Notes: generated by a model from the letters alone, not told the origin. Counted from the first letter of the stretch, positions 17,986 through 26,852 are shown. The stretch is DNA of 30,581 bases from Gammaproteobacteria bacterium (GCA_013372875.1 JABXIW010000260.1:1-30581), one strand, 5' to 3'. Translations and numbers: made by a program.

Positions 17986-19545
17986 TTATATGGATTTTTT
18001 GCTCATTTCGATTTGCACCAGATCGGCGCCTGCACAACTAAAAAAACCTTTGCAATGTGCTAGTAATCTAGAGTTGGCAACTTCTAATGCTAGGTTTCTC
18101 ACGCCTTTTAAATGATCTTTGGGCGTTAACAGAAAATGTCGACCGCTGCTATCAGGACCGATGCAAACCATCAGTTGATTACCATTATTGGCCACCTTAG
18201 CAATTTGCATGGCTCCTTTAACATATTTAATACCTATCAAATTGGTGCTCGCATCCTGTTTATGCCAGCGCGATATCGCCAATTGCCACCGTCCTTGTTT
18301 ATTCGGTAGGTGTTTTGAAACCACTAAGGGAGTGGAGTCAGAAATTTTTAAGCTATTATGCTGCTGTTCCTGTAAACAAGCGCCACCTTGGCTTTCATTA
18401 ACTGTCTGCCAAGCTAAAGGCAGCTTAAAGTCATCTTGGCCCAATGATTGCATAAAATCTTCGGTGGACTGATGAGCATTGATATCCACCTCACTTTGTA
18501 GCAATTTGATGATTTCTTTTAAACCCCAAACCACATTGGCTTCCACCTCAATCGGATAGCGATCACTTTCACGGGCTATATACTGCACCGAATAACGGTA
18601 CATCTTTTGCAATAAGCGTTCTTGTAGCTCCACATCGTTTTGCGATAAAAACTGCAGCTCTAGCGGCTTGCCAGAAGCAAAAGCACTTAATTCTTGATTA
18701 ATAAACTGAGTAAAGGCTTGGATATTCAGATAGCGATAAGTTTCTTGATGCTGCAGCTGCTCTCTTATCATGACGGGTCTTTGTGATTGTCCGAGATCAA
18801 CTCTAAAGCAGTGGGCTTCTTTTGTGATTTCAGGATCACTACTTATAGTCACTCTGTCAGCGCTTTTACCTAAGTGCTGAAAAAGATTCCATACTTCTTT
18901 TCGATTTAGGTCATAGGGTGTGATAGCTGATAATAAGCAAGCTCTGGCATAAGATCCCAAGATGCTGCTCGATACTTCAATCCTATTGTCGGCAACTTCT
19001 TTAACTTTACTCGTTGATAATTTATTGCTTTCTGCATACAAATATAACTGGTTGAGCTCACGCCAAATATAACCAGGCAGAGGCTTGCCAAGTGAATAAT
19101 ATTCCGCTTTAAGCAAACTAAGATAATGAATAGCATAATTAGTAGCGAACGCGGCTTTTTTATTCAACCGAAAAGTCCATTTATCGTTATCTATTAAATT
19201 ACTTAAATAGGACTTAAAAGCAAAGCACATCTCAAGCGTCAGCTTATGCATCAGCTCATCTTCTTGCTTGGCTTCTTTTATCGCTTCTGAAGAGTAATCC
19301 CTCAATGAGTCACTTAAACCCGAATATTTTTTATGCAGCGACTTTAAGTTCGCATCATATTCAGCCAAAGATTGAGGACAGCGATTCAAATCGTATACAA
19401 TTTTTGTGAATCGCAGGATTTCTTTTTGCAGATCACTTGAGCCATCATCATCCAACAGCTGTTTTAATTGAGCATTATCAGTCTCAACTAAAAACTCCTG
19501 CCCTTCTAATAGCTCTGGAAAGCTTAAATTCAGAGGTGTATCCAT
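17986..19545 (-). CDS. Conserved-looking cytosolic protein of unknown function (possible PilZ-like C-terminal part)
   Basis: A 519-residue protein with no signal peptide or membrane segment. I do not recognise it with confidence. Residues 1 to about 350 look helical, with segments such as LDDDGSSDLQKEILRFTKIVYDLNR and LQKMYRYSVQYIARESDRY. Residues about 395-500 look like beta strands, with a pattern (GRWQLAISRWHKQD...LIGIKYVKGAMQIAKV) reminiscent of PilZ-related gammaproteobacterial proteins that may bind cyclic di-GMP. The canonical RxxxR and D/NxSxxG motifs of PilZ are not seen, so that link is weak. It lies just upstream of ffs and downstream of nadA, with 95 bases to nadA. The frame is open, long and plausible in residue composition, so it is a real gene. 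Confidence 0.75.
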   Translation of the reverse strand: MDTPLNLSFPELLEGQEFLVETDNAQLKQLLDDDGSSDLQKEILRFTKIVYDLNRCPQSLAEYDANLKSLHKKYSGLSDSLRDYSSEAIKEAKQEDELMHKLTLEMCFAFKSYLSNLIDNDKWTFRLNKKAAFATNYAIHYLSLLKAEYYSLGKPLPGYIWRELNQLYLYAESNKLSTSKVKEVADNRIEVSSSILGSYARACLLSAITPYDLNRKEVWNLFQHLGKSADRVTISSDPEITKEAHCFRVDLGQSQRPVMIREQLQHQETYRYLNIQAFTQFINQELSAFASGKPLELQFLSQNDVELQERLLQKMYRYSVQYIARESDRYPIEVEANVVWGLKEIIKLLQSEVDINAHQSTEDFMQSLGQDDFKLPLAWQTVNESQGGACLQEQQHNSLKISDSTPLVVSKHLPNKQGRWQLAISRWHKQDASTNLIGIKYVKGAMQIAKVANNGNQLMVCIGPDSSGRHFLLTPKDHLKGVRNLALEVANSRLLAHCKGFFSCAGADLVQIEMSKKSI

Positions 19546-19640
19546 ATTCTTTTTTTTCAGCTATATTTGGTTTAGCGGCTATTCAAATAGCTCTTCTAAG
19601 TCACTGTAAAGACTATCATTTTTTGTTAAATCAGCACAAC

Positions 19641-20675
19641 TTAATTATTACTTACAAAATTCACCATACGCGTTAATGGCTTTAATGCTTTTGGGATAAG
19701 CTCTTGCTCAACAAAAATTTCATTATCTTGACGCTCGAAAACTTCAGACAGCGTTTGCAAAGCATTCATTTTCATCCAAGGACAATGAGCACAACTCCGG
19801 CAAGTTGCACCCTCACCAGCTGTAGGCGCAATAATTAACTCCTTATCTGGCGCTGCTTGCTGCATTTTATAGAAAATGCCCTTATCAGTAGCCACAATCA
19901 TTTGTTTTTGTGGCAAAGATTGTGCAGCCTTGATTAGTTGAGAAGTTGAACCAACCACATCCGCTAACTCCACCACTTTTTTGGGTGATTCAGGATGAAC
20001 CAAAACTGCAGCTTCTGGATATAGAGCCTTAGCTTTCTCTAAACCTTGAAACTTGAACTCATCATGAACGATACAAGCGCCCTGCCATAACAACATATCG
20101 GCGCCAGTTTTCTGCTGAATATAAGAACCCAAGTGCTTATCTGGTCCCCATATTATTTTCTCACCACGATCCAGCAGATGTTCTATCACATCAACTGCAA
20201 TACTTGATGTCACCACCCAATCAGCTCTAGCTTTTACTGCGGCCGAAGTATTGGCATAAACCACCACAGTTCTATCTGGGTGCTGATCACAAAATTCACT
20301 AAACGGCTCAATGGGGCAGCCCAGATCCAAAGAACAGGTCGCTTCCAAAGTTGGCATTAAAACCCTTTTCTCAGGACCTAAAATCTTAGCGGTTTCCCCC
20401 ATAAATTTAACACCTGCGATGATCAAGGTGTCTGCTGGATGCTTAGCGCCAAATTTAGCCATTTCCAATGAATCACCGACAAAGCCACCAGTTTCTTCCG
20501 CCAAAGCCTGAATTTCTGGGTCAGTGTAATAATGGGCAATCAAAACCGCATTATGTGTTTTTAACAACGATATAACTTTTTCCTTATGAAATTGCTGCTC
20601 AGCATCCGATAAGACCTGTGGAGGCTTAGGAAAGGGAATGTCTATATCAATAGCTACAGGGATGGTTGACGTCAT
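19641..20675 (-). CDS. nadA: Quinolinate synthase A
   Basis: A 344-residue NadA (E. coli 347) that condenses iminoaspartate with dihydroxyacetone phosphate to give quinolinate in de novo NAD synthesis. The three cysteines that hold the oxygen-sensitive [4Fe-4S] cluster are at C114 (TCSLDLGCP), C201 ([10 protein letters not shown]) and C298 ([14 protein letters not shown]), matching C113, C200 and C297 of E. coli. Other signatures are [12 protein letters not shown] and [14 protein letters not shown]. It is divergent from the oligopeptidase-like gene, with 141 bases between. Confidence 0.96.
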   Translation of the reverse strand: MTSTIPVAIDIDIPFPKPPQVLSDAEQQFHKEKVISLLKTHNAVLIAHYYTDPEIQALAEETGGFVGDSLEMAKFGAKHPADTLIIAGVKFMGETAKILGPEKRVLMPTLEATCSLDLGCPIEPFSEFCDQHPDRTVVVYANTSAAVKARADWVVTSSIAVDVIEHLLDRGEKIIWGPDKHLGSYIQQKTGADMLLWQGACIVHDEFKFQGLEKAKALYPEAAVLVHPESPKKVVELADVVGSTSQLIKAAQSLPQKQMIVATDKGIFYKMQQAAPDKELIIAPTAGEGATCRSCAHCPWMKMNALQTLSEVFERQDNEIFVEQELIPKALKPLTRMVNFVSNN

Positions 20676-20704
20676 TTAGAGTCTCGACTGGCGATTATTA
20701 GTCA

Positions 20705-20733
20705 ATTATAACTAAACTTTTTGCAGTTTTTGA
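20705..20733 (-). promoter_or_regulatory. Candidate nadA promoter
   Basis: A perfect TATAAT lies on the minus strand at 20710-20705, about 29 bases before the nadA ATG. The -35 region 17 bases upstream (TCAAAA) is a poor match to TTGACA. No NadR- or NrtR-type operator was recognised nearby. Confidence 0.35.
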
Positions 20734-20759
20734 GATAAAAATAATAATATAACTAACTT

Positions 20760-20787
20760 TTGCAAACCAAGAGCCAGTTGCTACAAT
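20760..20787 (+). promoter_or_regulatory. Candidate promoter of the oligopeptidase-like lipoprotein gene
   Basis: TTGCAA (20760-20765), a 16-base spacer and TACAAT (20782-20787) fit a sigma-70 promoter. Transcription would start near 20794, leaving a short leader of about 23 bases before the ATG at 20817. Confidence 0.5.
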
Positions 20788-20816
20788 TGAGTCACTAATT
20801 AAATGGCGATTGCACA

Positions 20817-22907
20817 ATGACAAAGTCTCTTTACTGGATAATTTTAGCGCTAATTCTGGCTTCACTACTCAGTTGTTCGGAAAGTTCGCAAAAAGAGCAA
20901 GAACCTATCCTCACTCCAAAAAACCCCGTAGAGCCATTTAGCTATACTTTTAACGAAGTCGAAATACAAGATGATTATCACTGGATTGAGAATATTAATG
21001 ACGAAAAGGTTATTAACTGGCTGGAGCAACAATCAGCTTTAACCGAAAGTTTTTTTACACAAAATGCGTTTGATGACTTCGCAAAGAACCATCAGTTCAA
21101 CCGAGTTGCGAATGACTACTTTGGAGCTAAGAAAATTGGCTATTATTACTTCTTTATCGTTAAGTCATTCCTGCCCAACCAAGACTCTTGGAATATAGGA
21201 CAATATAACAAGATAACAAAGGATGTGGCGCTTACCCCTCTAAATTTGCAGCCAAATGAGTCAATCGTTAATTTTAGCGTTTCAAATGATGGACGGTATA
21301 TAGCCTGCCTTGTTAAAAATCGCAGTTCTCAGTTTCAATGGGAAATTTATGACAGTGCCACAAGTCATTTTTTGCCACTCAACCTTCCTGTATTAACAAG
21401 CGAAACCAACCTGCAATGGCTGACTAGCAATGAATTTATTTATACAAATATCAATACTGTTAACTTAGCAAATCTACGACCAACGCTCATTAATGATCAA
21501 GTTCTCTTTGATATCAATAAAAAACCGAATGACCAAAACGAAGCTCTAGCTGCTACAATTTTGAATGCAGAAATATCAAAAGATCAAAACTACTTAATTA
21601 TTACTGAAAACTTTGGATTTAAAGATGGTGACAAAGTTTGGGTAAAGCAGCTTAATACTCTTTCTGACAATGTGTTTGTTATCGATAACATCAACGCCAA
21701 GTTTCAGTATTTAGCTAATATCGAGGATAGATTTTATTTTCTAACCAACCTTTCTGCGTCGAAATACAGAATAATTTCTATAGATGCTAAACGCCCTTCT
21801 CGTCGAGATTGGAAGGAAGTTATCTCGCAAGACAAAGATTTATTATTAAGTGCAAAATTACATCAGAATGAGCAGTGGCTATTAAACTATAAGTCAAACG
21901 CGCAAAATAAATTTATCATTAGTTCTTTAAATGGCAATAACAAAAGAAATGTAAATGTAGAGTTATTCGGAAATTTATCTATTGTCTCTCAAAATGAGTA
22001 CTCGCTATTACCTGACAAAAACAATGCTCCAATTCTAAATTGGAGTAGCCCTGTTTCTTTGGGACAAAACTTTAGTCTTGATTTATCGACTAGTGAGCTC
22101 AACAGTATTTTTGCCGATAATTCAGAGGATTTTCAAACTAACCTCGGATTGATAACAAGCTCTTATAATAGCCAAGTGCATTTTTTTCGCAGTCATGATG
22201 GCAGCAGAGTTCCGATTACACTAATATCAAAGTCAAAACTGATCCGAAACATGCCGATAATAATGATGAGCAATGACGGAGATGGTGGCATTTTTAACAA
22301 ACGCTATAACCCAATATTTCAACAATTTATCGAGGCTGGCGGGGTTATTGCATTGGTCCATGCTCGAGGCGGTGGAGTTTACGGCGACAGTTGGTATCAG
22401 GCAGCCCTTGGCGACAAACGATTTAAAGTTGTAGAGGATTTAGTGGCAGCTCAAAACTGGATGTTTGACAAAAGCTATACTACACCTGAAAAACTCGCAC
22501 TTTATAGTTCAGTTAAAAATAGTGCTAGCTTTGCGCAGTACTTAATACACCCAGAAAGCGATCTTGCGGCAGCCGTATTTGAAGGTGGAAATTTAAACTT
22601 AATAAGCAAAGCTAAGAATTTAGATGACTCTAAGAGTAGTCAACAGTGGAAAACAATCTATGGCTATAGTAATTCAAAGAGAGCCACTGCTAATTTATTG
22701 GATGCAGACCCTTTTAGCAATATTAGGGCAAAAACCTACCCCTCAGTATTAATAGTTTCGGACAATAATGAAATTGACGACTTAAAGTTTTTAGCCAAAC
22801 TGCAAAACCATCAGGCAGGTAATAAACCGATCCTTTGGCTAGAATCAGTCAGTGTAAATTTTACACAGAAAATAGAGTTTTTCTTAAAACGGCAGCTTAA
22901 TTTGTAA
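20817..22907 (+). CDS. Prolyl oligopeptidase-family (S9) lipoprotein lacking the catalytic triad
   Basis: A 696-residue protein with a lipoprotein signal (lipobox LLSC, C20, followed by Ser). The family is clear from the S9A start (about 38-80, DDYHWIEN...VINWLEQQSALTESFF), a middle region with the length of a beta-propeller (about 100-430), and the hydrolase part with HARGGGVYGDSWYQAALGDKR (515-535) and YTTPEKLALY (554-563). Where active members then read GGSxGG, this one reads SSVKNS (564-569), so the nucleophile Ser becomes V566. The Asp loop after YPSVLIVS (641-648) is shortened and lacks the DDRV motif, and no histidine exists beyond residue 665. It is therefore probably inactive as a peptidase. 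The frame is intact, with no stop or frameshift, which argues for a kept non-enzymatic role such as binding. A weak ribosome site precedes the ATG. Confidence 0.85.
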   Translation: MTKSLYWIILALILASLLSCSESSQKEQEPILTPKNPVEPFSYTFNEVEIQDDYHWIENINDEKVINWLEQQSALTESFFTQNAFDDFAKNHQFNRVANDYFGAKKIGYYYFFIVKSFLPNQDSWNIGQYNKITKDVALTPLNLQPNESIVNFSVSNDGRYIACLVKNRSSQFQWEIYDSATSHFLPLNLPVLTSETNLQWLTSNEFIYTNINTVNLANLRPTLINDQVLFDINKKPNDQNEALAATILNAEISKDQNYLIITENFGFKDGDKVWVKQLNTLSDNVFVIDNINAKFQYLANIEDRFYFLTNLSASKYRIISIDAKRPSRRDWKEVISQDKDLLLSAKLHQNEQWLLNYKSNAQNKFIISSLNGNNKRNVNVELFGNLSIVSQNEYSLLPDKNNAPILNWSSPVSLGQNFSLDLSTSELNSIFADNSEDFQTNLGLITSSYNSQVHFFRSHDGSRVPITLISKSKLIRNMPIIMMSNDGDGGIFNKRYNPIFQQFIEAGGVIALVHARGGGVYGDSWYQAALGDKRFKVVEDLVAAQNWMFDKSYTTPEKLALYSSVKNSASFAQYLIHPESDLAAAVFEGGNLNLISKAKNLDDSKSSQQWKTIYGYSNSKRATANLLDADPFSNIRAKTYPSVLIVSDNNEIDDLKFLAKLQNHQAGNKPILWLESVSVNFTQKIEFFLKRQLNL

Positions 22908-22913
22908 GCTGCC
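22891..22913. terminator. Hairpin at the convergent 3' ends (possible terminator)
   Basis: GGCAGCTTA / TAAGCTGCC (22891-22899 with 22905-22913) form a 9-bp stem with a 5-base loop. The stem covers the last codons and stop of the plus-strand gene. On the minus strand it is followed by GTTTTAAGAAAAA, so it fits better as terminator for the minus-strand saccharopine dehydrogenase-like gene. The T-tract on the plus strand is poor. Confidence 0.5.
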
Positions 22914-22921
22914 ATCTCAAT

Positions 22922-24253
22922 TTAGTTTAGTTCAGATAAGAATTGCTTTTTATCAACTTCTTTAGCAGTAAAAAACTGCTCTTCACAAACAATACCTTCT
23001 TTTGCTAAAGCGGCTAACACAGGCTCATACATATCCTTAGTAACGGGTAATTTCAAGCCTTTGCCTTTATAAACTCCATCTAAAATCAGTTGGCTAGCGA
23101 TTGCCGCTGGATAGCCTACCGTTTTTGACATTGCAGAGTAACCCTTGATATCACCGATAGCTTTTAAAGTCGAGCTAATAAAATATTCTTCACCATTATT
23201 CTTTTGCGCGACAAACTTATGCTGCAAAACAACCATGTCGGTTTCATTTTCAAGGTACTTCAACTTTTCTATTAGCAGCTCGCAAAAAACATCTATTGGT
23301 GTGTTTTTCTGCGTAATCGTGCTTTCCGAAAAACAACCTAACCATTCCAAGGCCGCAACTGCGTGGTCACTGATAGTTGCTTTGAGCTTCTCAAGATCAC
23401 TTACCTGATTGATTTTCAATACAAAATCCTTCCAGGATTGAACATCAAAATCCTGCTTTTGCATGGACAATAAGCCTAGTTGATAAGCCCCTTTGATGAT
23501 TTCACTAAAGCCTTGATAACGTAAAGTTCCGCGCAAAATCGAAGCCACACTACCAATACCATAGACATCTTTATAACTAATTGACTCACGATTCGGATAA
23601 CCTTCCAATGATAAATCAGCAATGGTTAGTGGTTTTGCCCAATCCATCAGGTTTTCGGAAGAAACGGTTATCGCCTCATACTCTCGCAAATACTTTGCTT
23701 CATTTAACAAAGCGGTTAGCACGCCTTTTGGAGCCCAAGAAAACTTATACCCTAAAGGGTTATTGTTAAATTCTGGCGCCGGTAAACCACCGCACCAAGA
23801 CACAAAGGTTTCGATTGAGTCACCTTTTGCTTGCGCTTCTTCAATGATTTGCATAGCGCTTAAATGATCGATGCCAGGATCAAGGCCAATCTCATTCAGT
23901 ACCACAATTCCAGCAGCTTCAATGTCATCGGCTAAGGCTCGCATATCATTTGATTCATAACTAGCGGTAACCATAGAAACCTTAGCATCTATAGCGGCCT
24001 TAGCAATCGTTGGGTGAAACGGTGCCGGCACCAAGCTCACCACCAAGTCATACTCCGACAAGGCATTGGTTATCAATTCTTGATTGGTAACATCTAACTG
24101 TATCGCCTCAACTTGTTCAAACTTGCTTGCCAACTGCTCTGCTTCTTCTAATAAATAACTGGCAACAGTGATACTATTTTCTGAACGGCGATTTAAATAT
24201 TCGACTAACGGCTCAGCAACAAAGCCCGCACCTAAAACCAATATATTCTTCAT
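22922..24253 (-). CDS. Saccharopine dehydrogenase-like oxidoreductase (LYS9-type)
   Basis: A 443-residue enzyme with an N-terminal Rossmann fold (VLGAGFVAEPLVEYL, 5-19) and the segments VVSLVPAPFHPTIAKAAI, NEIGLDPGIDHLSAM and SWCGGLPAPEFNNNPLGYKFSW, all signatures of saccharopine dehydrogenase of the LYS9/AASS type. RGTLRYQGF near residue 240 is also typical. Members convert saccharopine to glutamate and aminoadipate semialdehyde (lysine breakdown) or run the reverse reaction. The partner lysine-ketoglutarate reductase is not in the window and is not fused to this protein. It follows the M14 carboxypeptidase gene by 10 bases, so the two are almost surely one operon. Confidence 0.88.
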   Translation of the reverse strand: MKNILVLGAGFVAEPLVEYLNRRSENSITVASYLLEEAEQLASKFEQVEAIQLDVTNQELITNALSEYDLVVSLVPAPFHPTIAKAAIDAKVSMVTASYESNDMRALADDIEAAGIVVLNEIGLDPGIDHLSAMQIIEEAQAKGDSIETFVSWCGGLPAPEFNNNPLGYKFSWAPKGVLTALLNEAKYLREYEAITVSSENLMDWAKPLTIADLSLEGYPNRESISYKDVYGIGSVASILRGTLRYQGFSEIIKGAYQLGLLSMQKQDFDVQSWKDFVLKINQVSDLEKLKATISDHAVAALEWLGCFSESTITQKNTPIDVFCELLIEKLKYLENETDMVVLQHKFVAQKNNGEEYFISSTLKAIGDIKGYSAMSKTVGYPAAIASQLILDGVYKGKGLKLPVTKDMYEPVLAALAKEGIVCEEQFFTAKEVDKKQFLSELN

Positions 24254-24263
24254 AAATCACTCT

Positions 24264-25373
24264 CTAATTCAAAGTCTGAAATAATGCGCTTAATAAAGAT
24301 CCGCCTAAAATATAGCTACGTTCAGGTGACCAGCCCATTTCAATATTAGGCAAGTTTGCGTTATCTTTAAAAGGCATTTCTAGTGTTAATGCCAAGCAAT
24401 TAAAATTCTCACCAACCCAGTTACTGGCAACCGTCAAGTTGGCCTTACCAGGCTCGTCCTTAGGATAACCATACTCAGTTTGAAAATCTGGGTTAATAGC
24501 CATAAGGCTCGCTGAAAATGCACTCTCTAGCTTAGCAATTTCAGTATTATAGCTTGGGTTACCTTCGCAGCCAGCTACAAAAATGTAGGGTAATCCCTCA
24601 TCGCCATGTAAATCTAAATATGCGGCGATTCCTGTTTCTTGCATCATTTTTCTCACGTGGAATACTTCTGGGCTTGACTCAAGGCTAGGCTCCATCCACT
24701 CACGATTCAAATTAGCACCAGCGTAATTAGAGCGTAGATTACCGTTCACAGAACCATCTGGATTCATATTCGGAACAATATAAAAACAAAACTTGCTCAA
24801 TAATTGACGCGAAACGGCATTGTCCTCATCTAAAAGTTGCTCAATCATACCTTCTGCACACCATTCCGCCATACTTTCACCTGGGTGTTGACGCGCTGTA
24901 ATCCAAATAGGTTGATTACTGCTATTACCAATAACCAACAAATCCATATTTCGTCCTTGCACTGTTTGCCCTATAACTTGATGTTTGCACAATTCCGATA
25001 GCTGAGCGTTATGAACTAACTGTAAATGACGCTGATAAGAATAAGGCGCGAAATATGCAAATGAAATCGAGTTATGTTCAAGTGTATGCTTAAAGGTTAA
25101 CTGTTTATTTTCATATCGTGTATCAACCCTAAACCAATGCTCACCATCATAAGAAGCCGCTACTTGGTAATCTTCCCAGCCTTTTTCATAGGAACACTCA
25201 GCAGCATTGGTAATTACAAACTCGTAACTAGTTCCAACTTCGCCATTAAGATTAAAGTGAAACCATTGTTTAAATTCAGAATTAGTATCCGTTCTTATTT
25301 CTAAAGTGGCAGAGTTTTTGGCAATCGCCTTTACAAGGATATTGCCGCTATCAAAAGTTTGATTAATATGCAT
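24264..25373 (-). CDS. M14-family zinc carboxypeptidase (cytosolic carboxypeptidase-like)
   Basis: A 369-residue protein without a signal peptide. Residues 1 to about 120 form the N-terminal beta domain of the cytosolic carboxypeptidase (CCP/AGBL-like) subgroup (YQVAASYDGEHWFRVDT, ISFAYFAPYSYQRH). The M14 catalytic domain follows: zinc ligands H163 and E166 (RQHPGESMAEW) and H256 (DLHGDEG), the substrate carboxylate site NREW (N223, R224) and catalytic E332 (LTLEMPFKD). All key residues are present. Eukaryotic CCPs trim glutamates from tubulin; the substrate of the bacterial forms is not established. It is the upstream gene of the pair with the saccharopine dehydrogenase-like gene. Confidence 0.9.
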   Translation of the reverse strand: MHINQTFDSGNILVKAIAKNSATLEIRTDTNSEFKQWFHFNLNGEVGTSYEFVITNAAECSYEKGWEDYQVAASYDGEHWFRVDTRYENKQLTFKHTLEHNSISFAYFAPYSYQRHLQLVHNAQLSELCKHQVIGQTVQGRNMDLLVIGNSSNQPIWITARQHPGESMAEWCAEGMIEQLLDEDNAVSRQLLSKFCFYIVPNMNPDGSVNGNLRSNYAGANLNREWMEPSLESSPEVFHVRKMMQETGIAAYLDLHGDEGLPYIFVAGCEGNPSYNTEIAKLESAFSASLMAINPDFQTEYGYPKDEPGKANLTVASNWVGENFNCLALTLEMPFKDNANLPNIEMGWSPERSYILGGSLLSALFQTLN

Positions 25374-25399
25374 AGTTATTTATTTCTTAGTTAAAAATA

Positions 25400-25422
25400 A
25401 AGGGGCTACTACTGAGCCCCTT
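25400..25422 (-). terminator. Rho-independent terminator of the TonB-domain gene
   Basis: AAGGGGCT / AGCCCCTT (25400-25407 with 25415-25422) close a 7-base loop. On the minus strand the stem runs into CCCCTTTATTTTTAAC. It lies between the stop at 25442 and the next minus-strand gene start (25373), ending the TonB-domain transcript. Confidence 0.8.
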
Positions 25423-25441
25423 ATAGTTAATAATAATTTAC

Positions 25442-26695
25442 TTATCTTGTTGGTGCAGGAATCTCAATAGATAAAACTGTTTTAAAGGTTTCATCCTCTA
25501 ACTCGCTTGGCATTGCAGGGAAAGGCACTGCATCGAACAATGCTTTTTGCACGGCTTCATCTAAGATTTTTTCGCCGGAGCTTTTCACTACCCCGCCGCT
25601 GACCAAGTCGCCATCACGATCGACTTCAATACTAATGTTTACAGTTCCGTGTGTTCTTCCCTTTCTCGGGCGACTAAAGACTGAACTACCGTGTCTTTTA
25701 ATAAGTTCACGCGTTGGATACTCAAAATGAGGTGTGTAATGACGCTGGATTGCTCGCGTATAGCTAGCTTTAATTTGCGCAATTTCTTCTGGCGAAGGGC
25801 CTGCTGGTACTTCGACCACTGGCGGCTTAGAAGCCTCTTCTTTAGCTTTGCGAGCTTCTTCGGCTAATCGCAGACGCTCTTGCTCTTGTAATTTAGCTGC
25901 CTCTTGCGCTTTGGCCTGCTGCGCTAATTGAGCCTGTCTAGCTTGCTCTTGAGCAAGTTCTTCTTGGCGCTGCTTGGCTTCTTCTGCTGCTTTGGCTTCT
26001 GCAATTTTCTTTTCTTCAGCTAAACGTTTTGCTTCTTCTTCCCGCTCCTGCTTGGCGATCTCCTCTTGTAATTTTTGATCGAAAAGCGCTATTCGAGCTT
26101 CGGAAGGCTGAATTCCTTGGTATCGAGTTAACAGACTATCAAAATTGGTTTCACCTAATATTGCAGTTTTAAACTCTTGAGAAGGTGGTTGATCACCGAT
26201 CCAACTTTTTAAAATCATATTAAACAATTGAGGCGATAACTCAGCAGTCACTGAACCATTAATACTTACGCGAGTAGCTTCACCAGGAATGAAATCAATG
26301 GCGATAACGTCATTTGCCACAAGATTTTGCCCCATTGCATTTGCAAAGTTACGCACCTGTTTAGCTTGGGCCAAAACCGCACTCGGCTCATTGTTATTAC
26401 GAATACGCTCTACCCAAAACCTTTTTAAACGACGCCCGGCTAAATTATCTGCTAAAACTTTCATTTCCATGCGTTTAGGGCTAATATCGGACAAGATAGC
26501 GTCAGGATTGGTAGTTTTAGTTGAAAGATAAAGCGCATTGATAAACCAATCACTTCGCAATTCACTTTGAATAGCGATACCATTCAGCTGCAAACTGGCA
26601 CTACCAACAGTAATGTTGGCTGCTGAATGTAAGGTTGATGGTAGGCAAGCTAAAAATAGTAAAACAGTAAAACTAAAAGATAATATTTTATTCAT
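25442..26695 (-). CDS. Periplasmic fusion: chalcone-isomerase-like domain, coiled coil, TonB C-terminal domain
   Basis: A 417-residue protein from ATG 26695; an in-frame TTG at 26722 would add nine residues ahead of the signal, which is less likely. A Sec signal peptide is probably cleaved near LHSA-A (24/25). Residues about 28-182 match the bacterial chalcone-isomerase-like domain (Chalcone_3 type): LQLNGIAIQSEL...INALYLSTK, ISPKRMEMKVL, NDVIAIDFIPGEATRVSINGS, SWIGDQPPSQEFKTAILG. Residues about 205-292 are an Ala/Glu/Lys/Gln coiled coil like TolA domain II. Residues about 308-415 are a TonB C-terminal domain (GTVNISIEVDRDGDLVSGGVVKSSGEKILDEAVQKAL). It lacks the N-terminal membrane anchor by which TonB and TolA contact ExbBD/TolQR. 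It stands alone, divergent from a two-component system, with its own terminator. Function unknown. Confidence 0.85.
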   Translation of the reverse strand: MNKILSFSFTVLLFLACLPSTLHSAANITVGSASLQLNGIAIQSELRSDWFINALYLSTKTTNPDAILSDISPKRMEMKVLADNLAGRRLKRFWVERIRNNNEPSAVLAQAKQVRNFANAMGQNLVANDVIAIDFIPGEATRVSINGSVTAELSPQLFNMILKSWIGDQPPSQEFKTAILGETNFDSLLTRYQGIQPSEARIALFDQKLQEEIAKQEREEEAKRLAEEKKIAEAKAAEEAKQRQEELAQEQARQAQLAQQAKAQEAAKLQEQERLRLAEEARKAKEEASKPPVVEVPAGPSPEEIAQIKASYTRAIQRHYTPHFEYPTRELIKRHGSSVFSRPRKGRTHGTVNISIEVDRDGDLVSGGVVKSSGEKILDEAVQKALFDAVPFPAMPSELEDETFKTVLSIEIPAPTR

Positions 26696-26749
26696 CGTAT
26701 TTTTTGGGGATATTGCTCTCAAGAAAATAAGTACTCATTCACAAAACTA

Positions 26750-26772
26750 TTTTAAGGGCTACACCTTTAAAT
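26750..26772. promoter_or_regulatory. Imperfect inverted repeat in divergent intergenic region
   Basis: TTTTAAGG and CCTTTAAA flank GCTACA, giving an imperfect palindrome midway between the divergent TonB-domain gene (start 26695) and the response regulator gene (start 26853). It is a possible operator, for example for the adjacent response regulator, but no known box was matched. No convincing sigma-70 promoter was seen in the rest of the 157-base gap. Confidence 0.3.
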
Positions 26773-26852
26773 GCAAGTAATATATGATGAGGCTAACTTA
26801 TTGTTTTATTTGTAATTTTAGAGCTTTATAAAAATAAAGAACAGCAGGATTC

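Noticed and set aside
25780..26090. Short repeated DNA units suggesting a tandem repeat
   Set aside because: They are the codons of an Ala/Glu/Lys/Gln coiled coil in the TonB-domain protein, not an independent repeat.
25442..26695. Calling the TonB-domain gene tolA
   Set aside because: TolA has an N-terminal membrane helix and lies beside tolQRB; this protein has a signal peptide and a chalcone-isomerase-like domain and no Tol neighbours.
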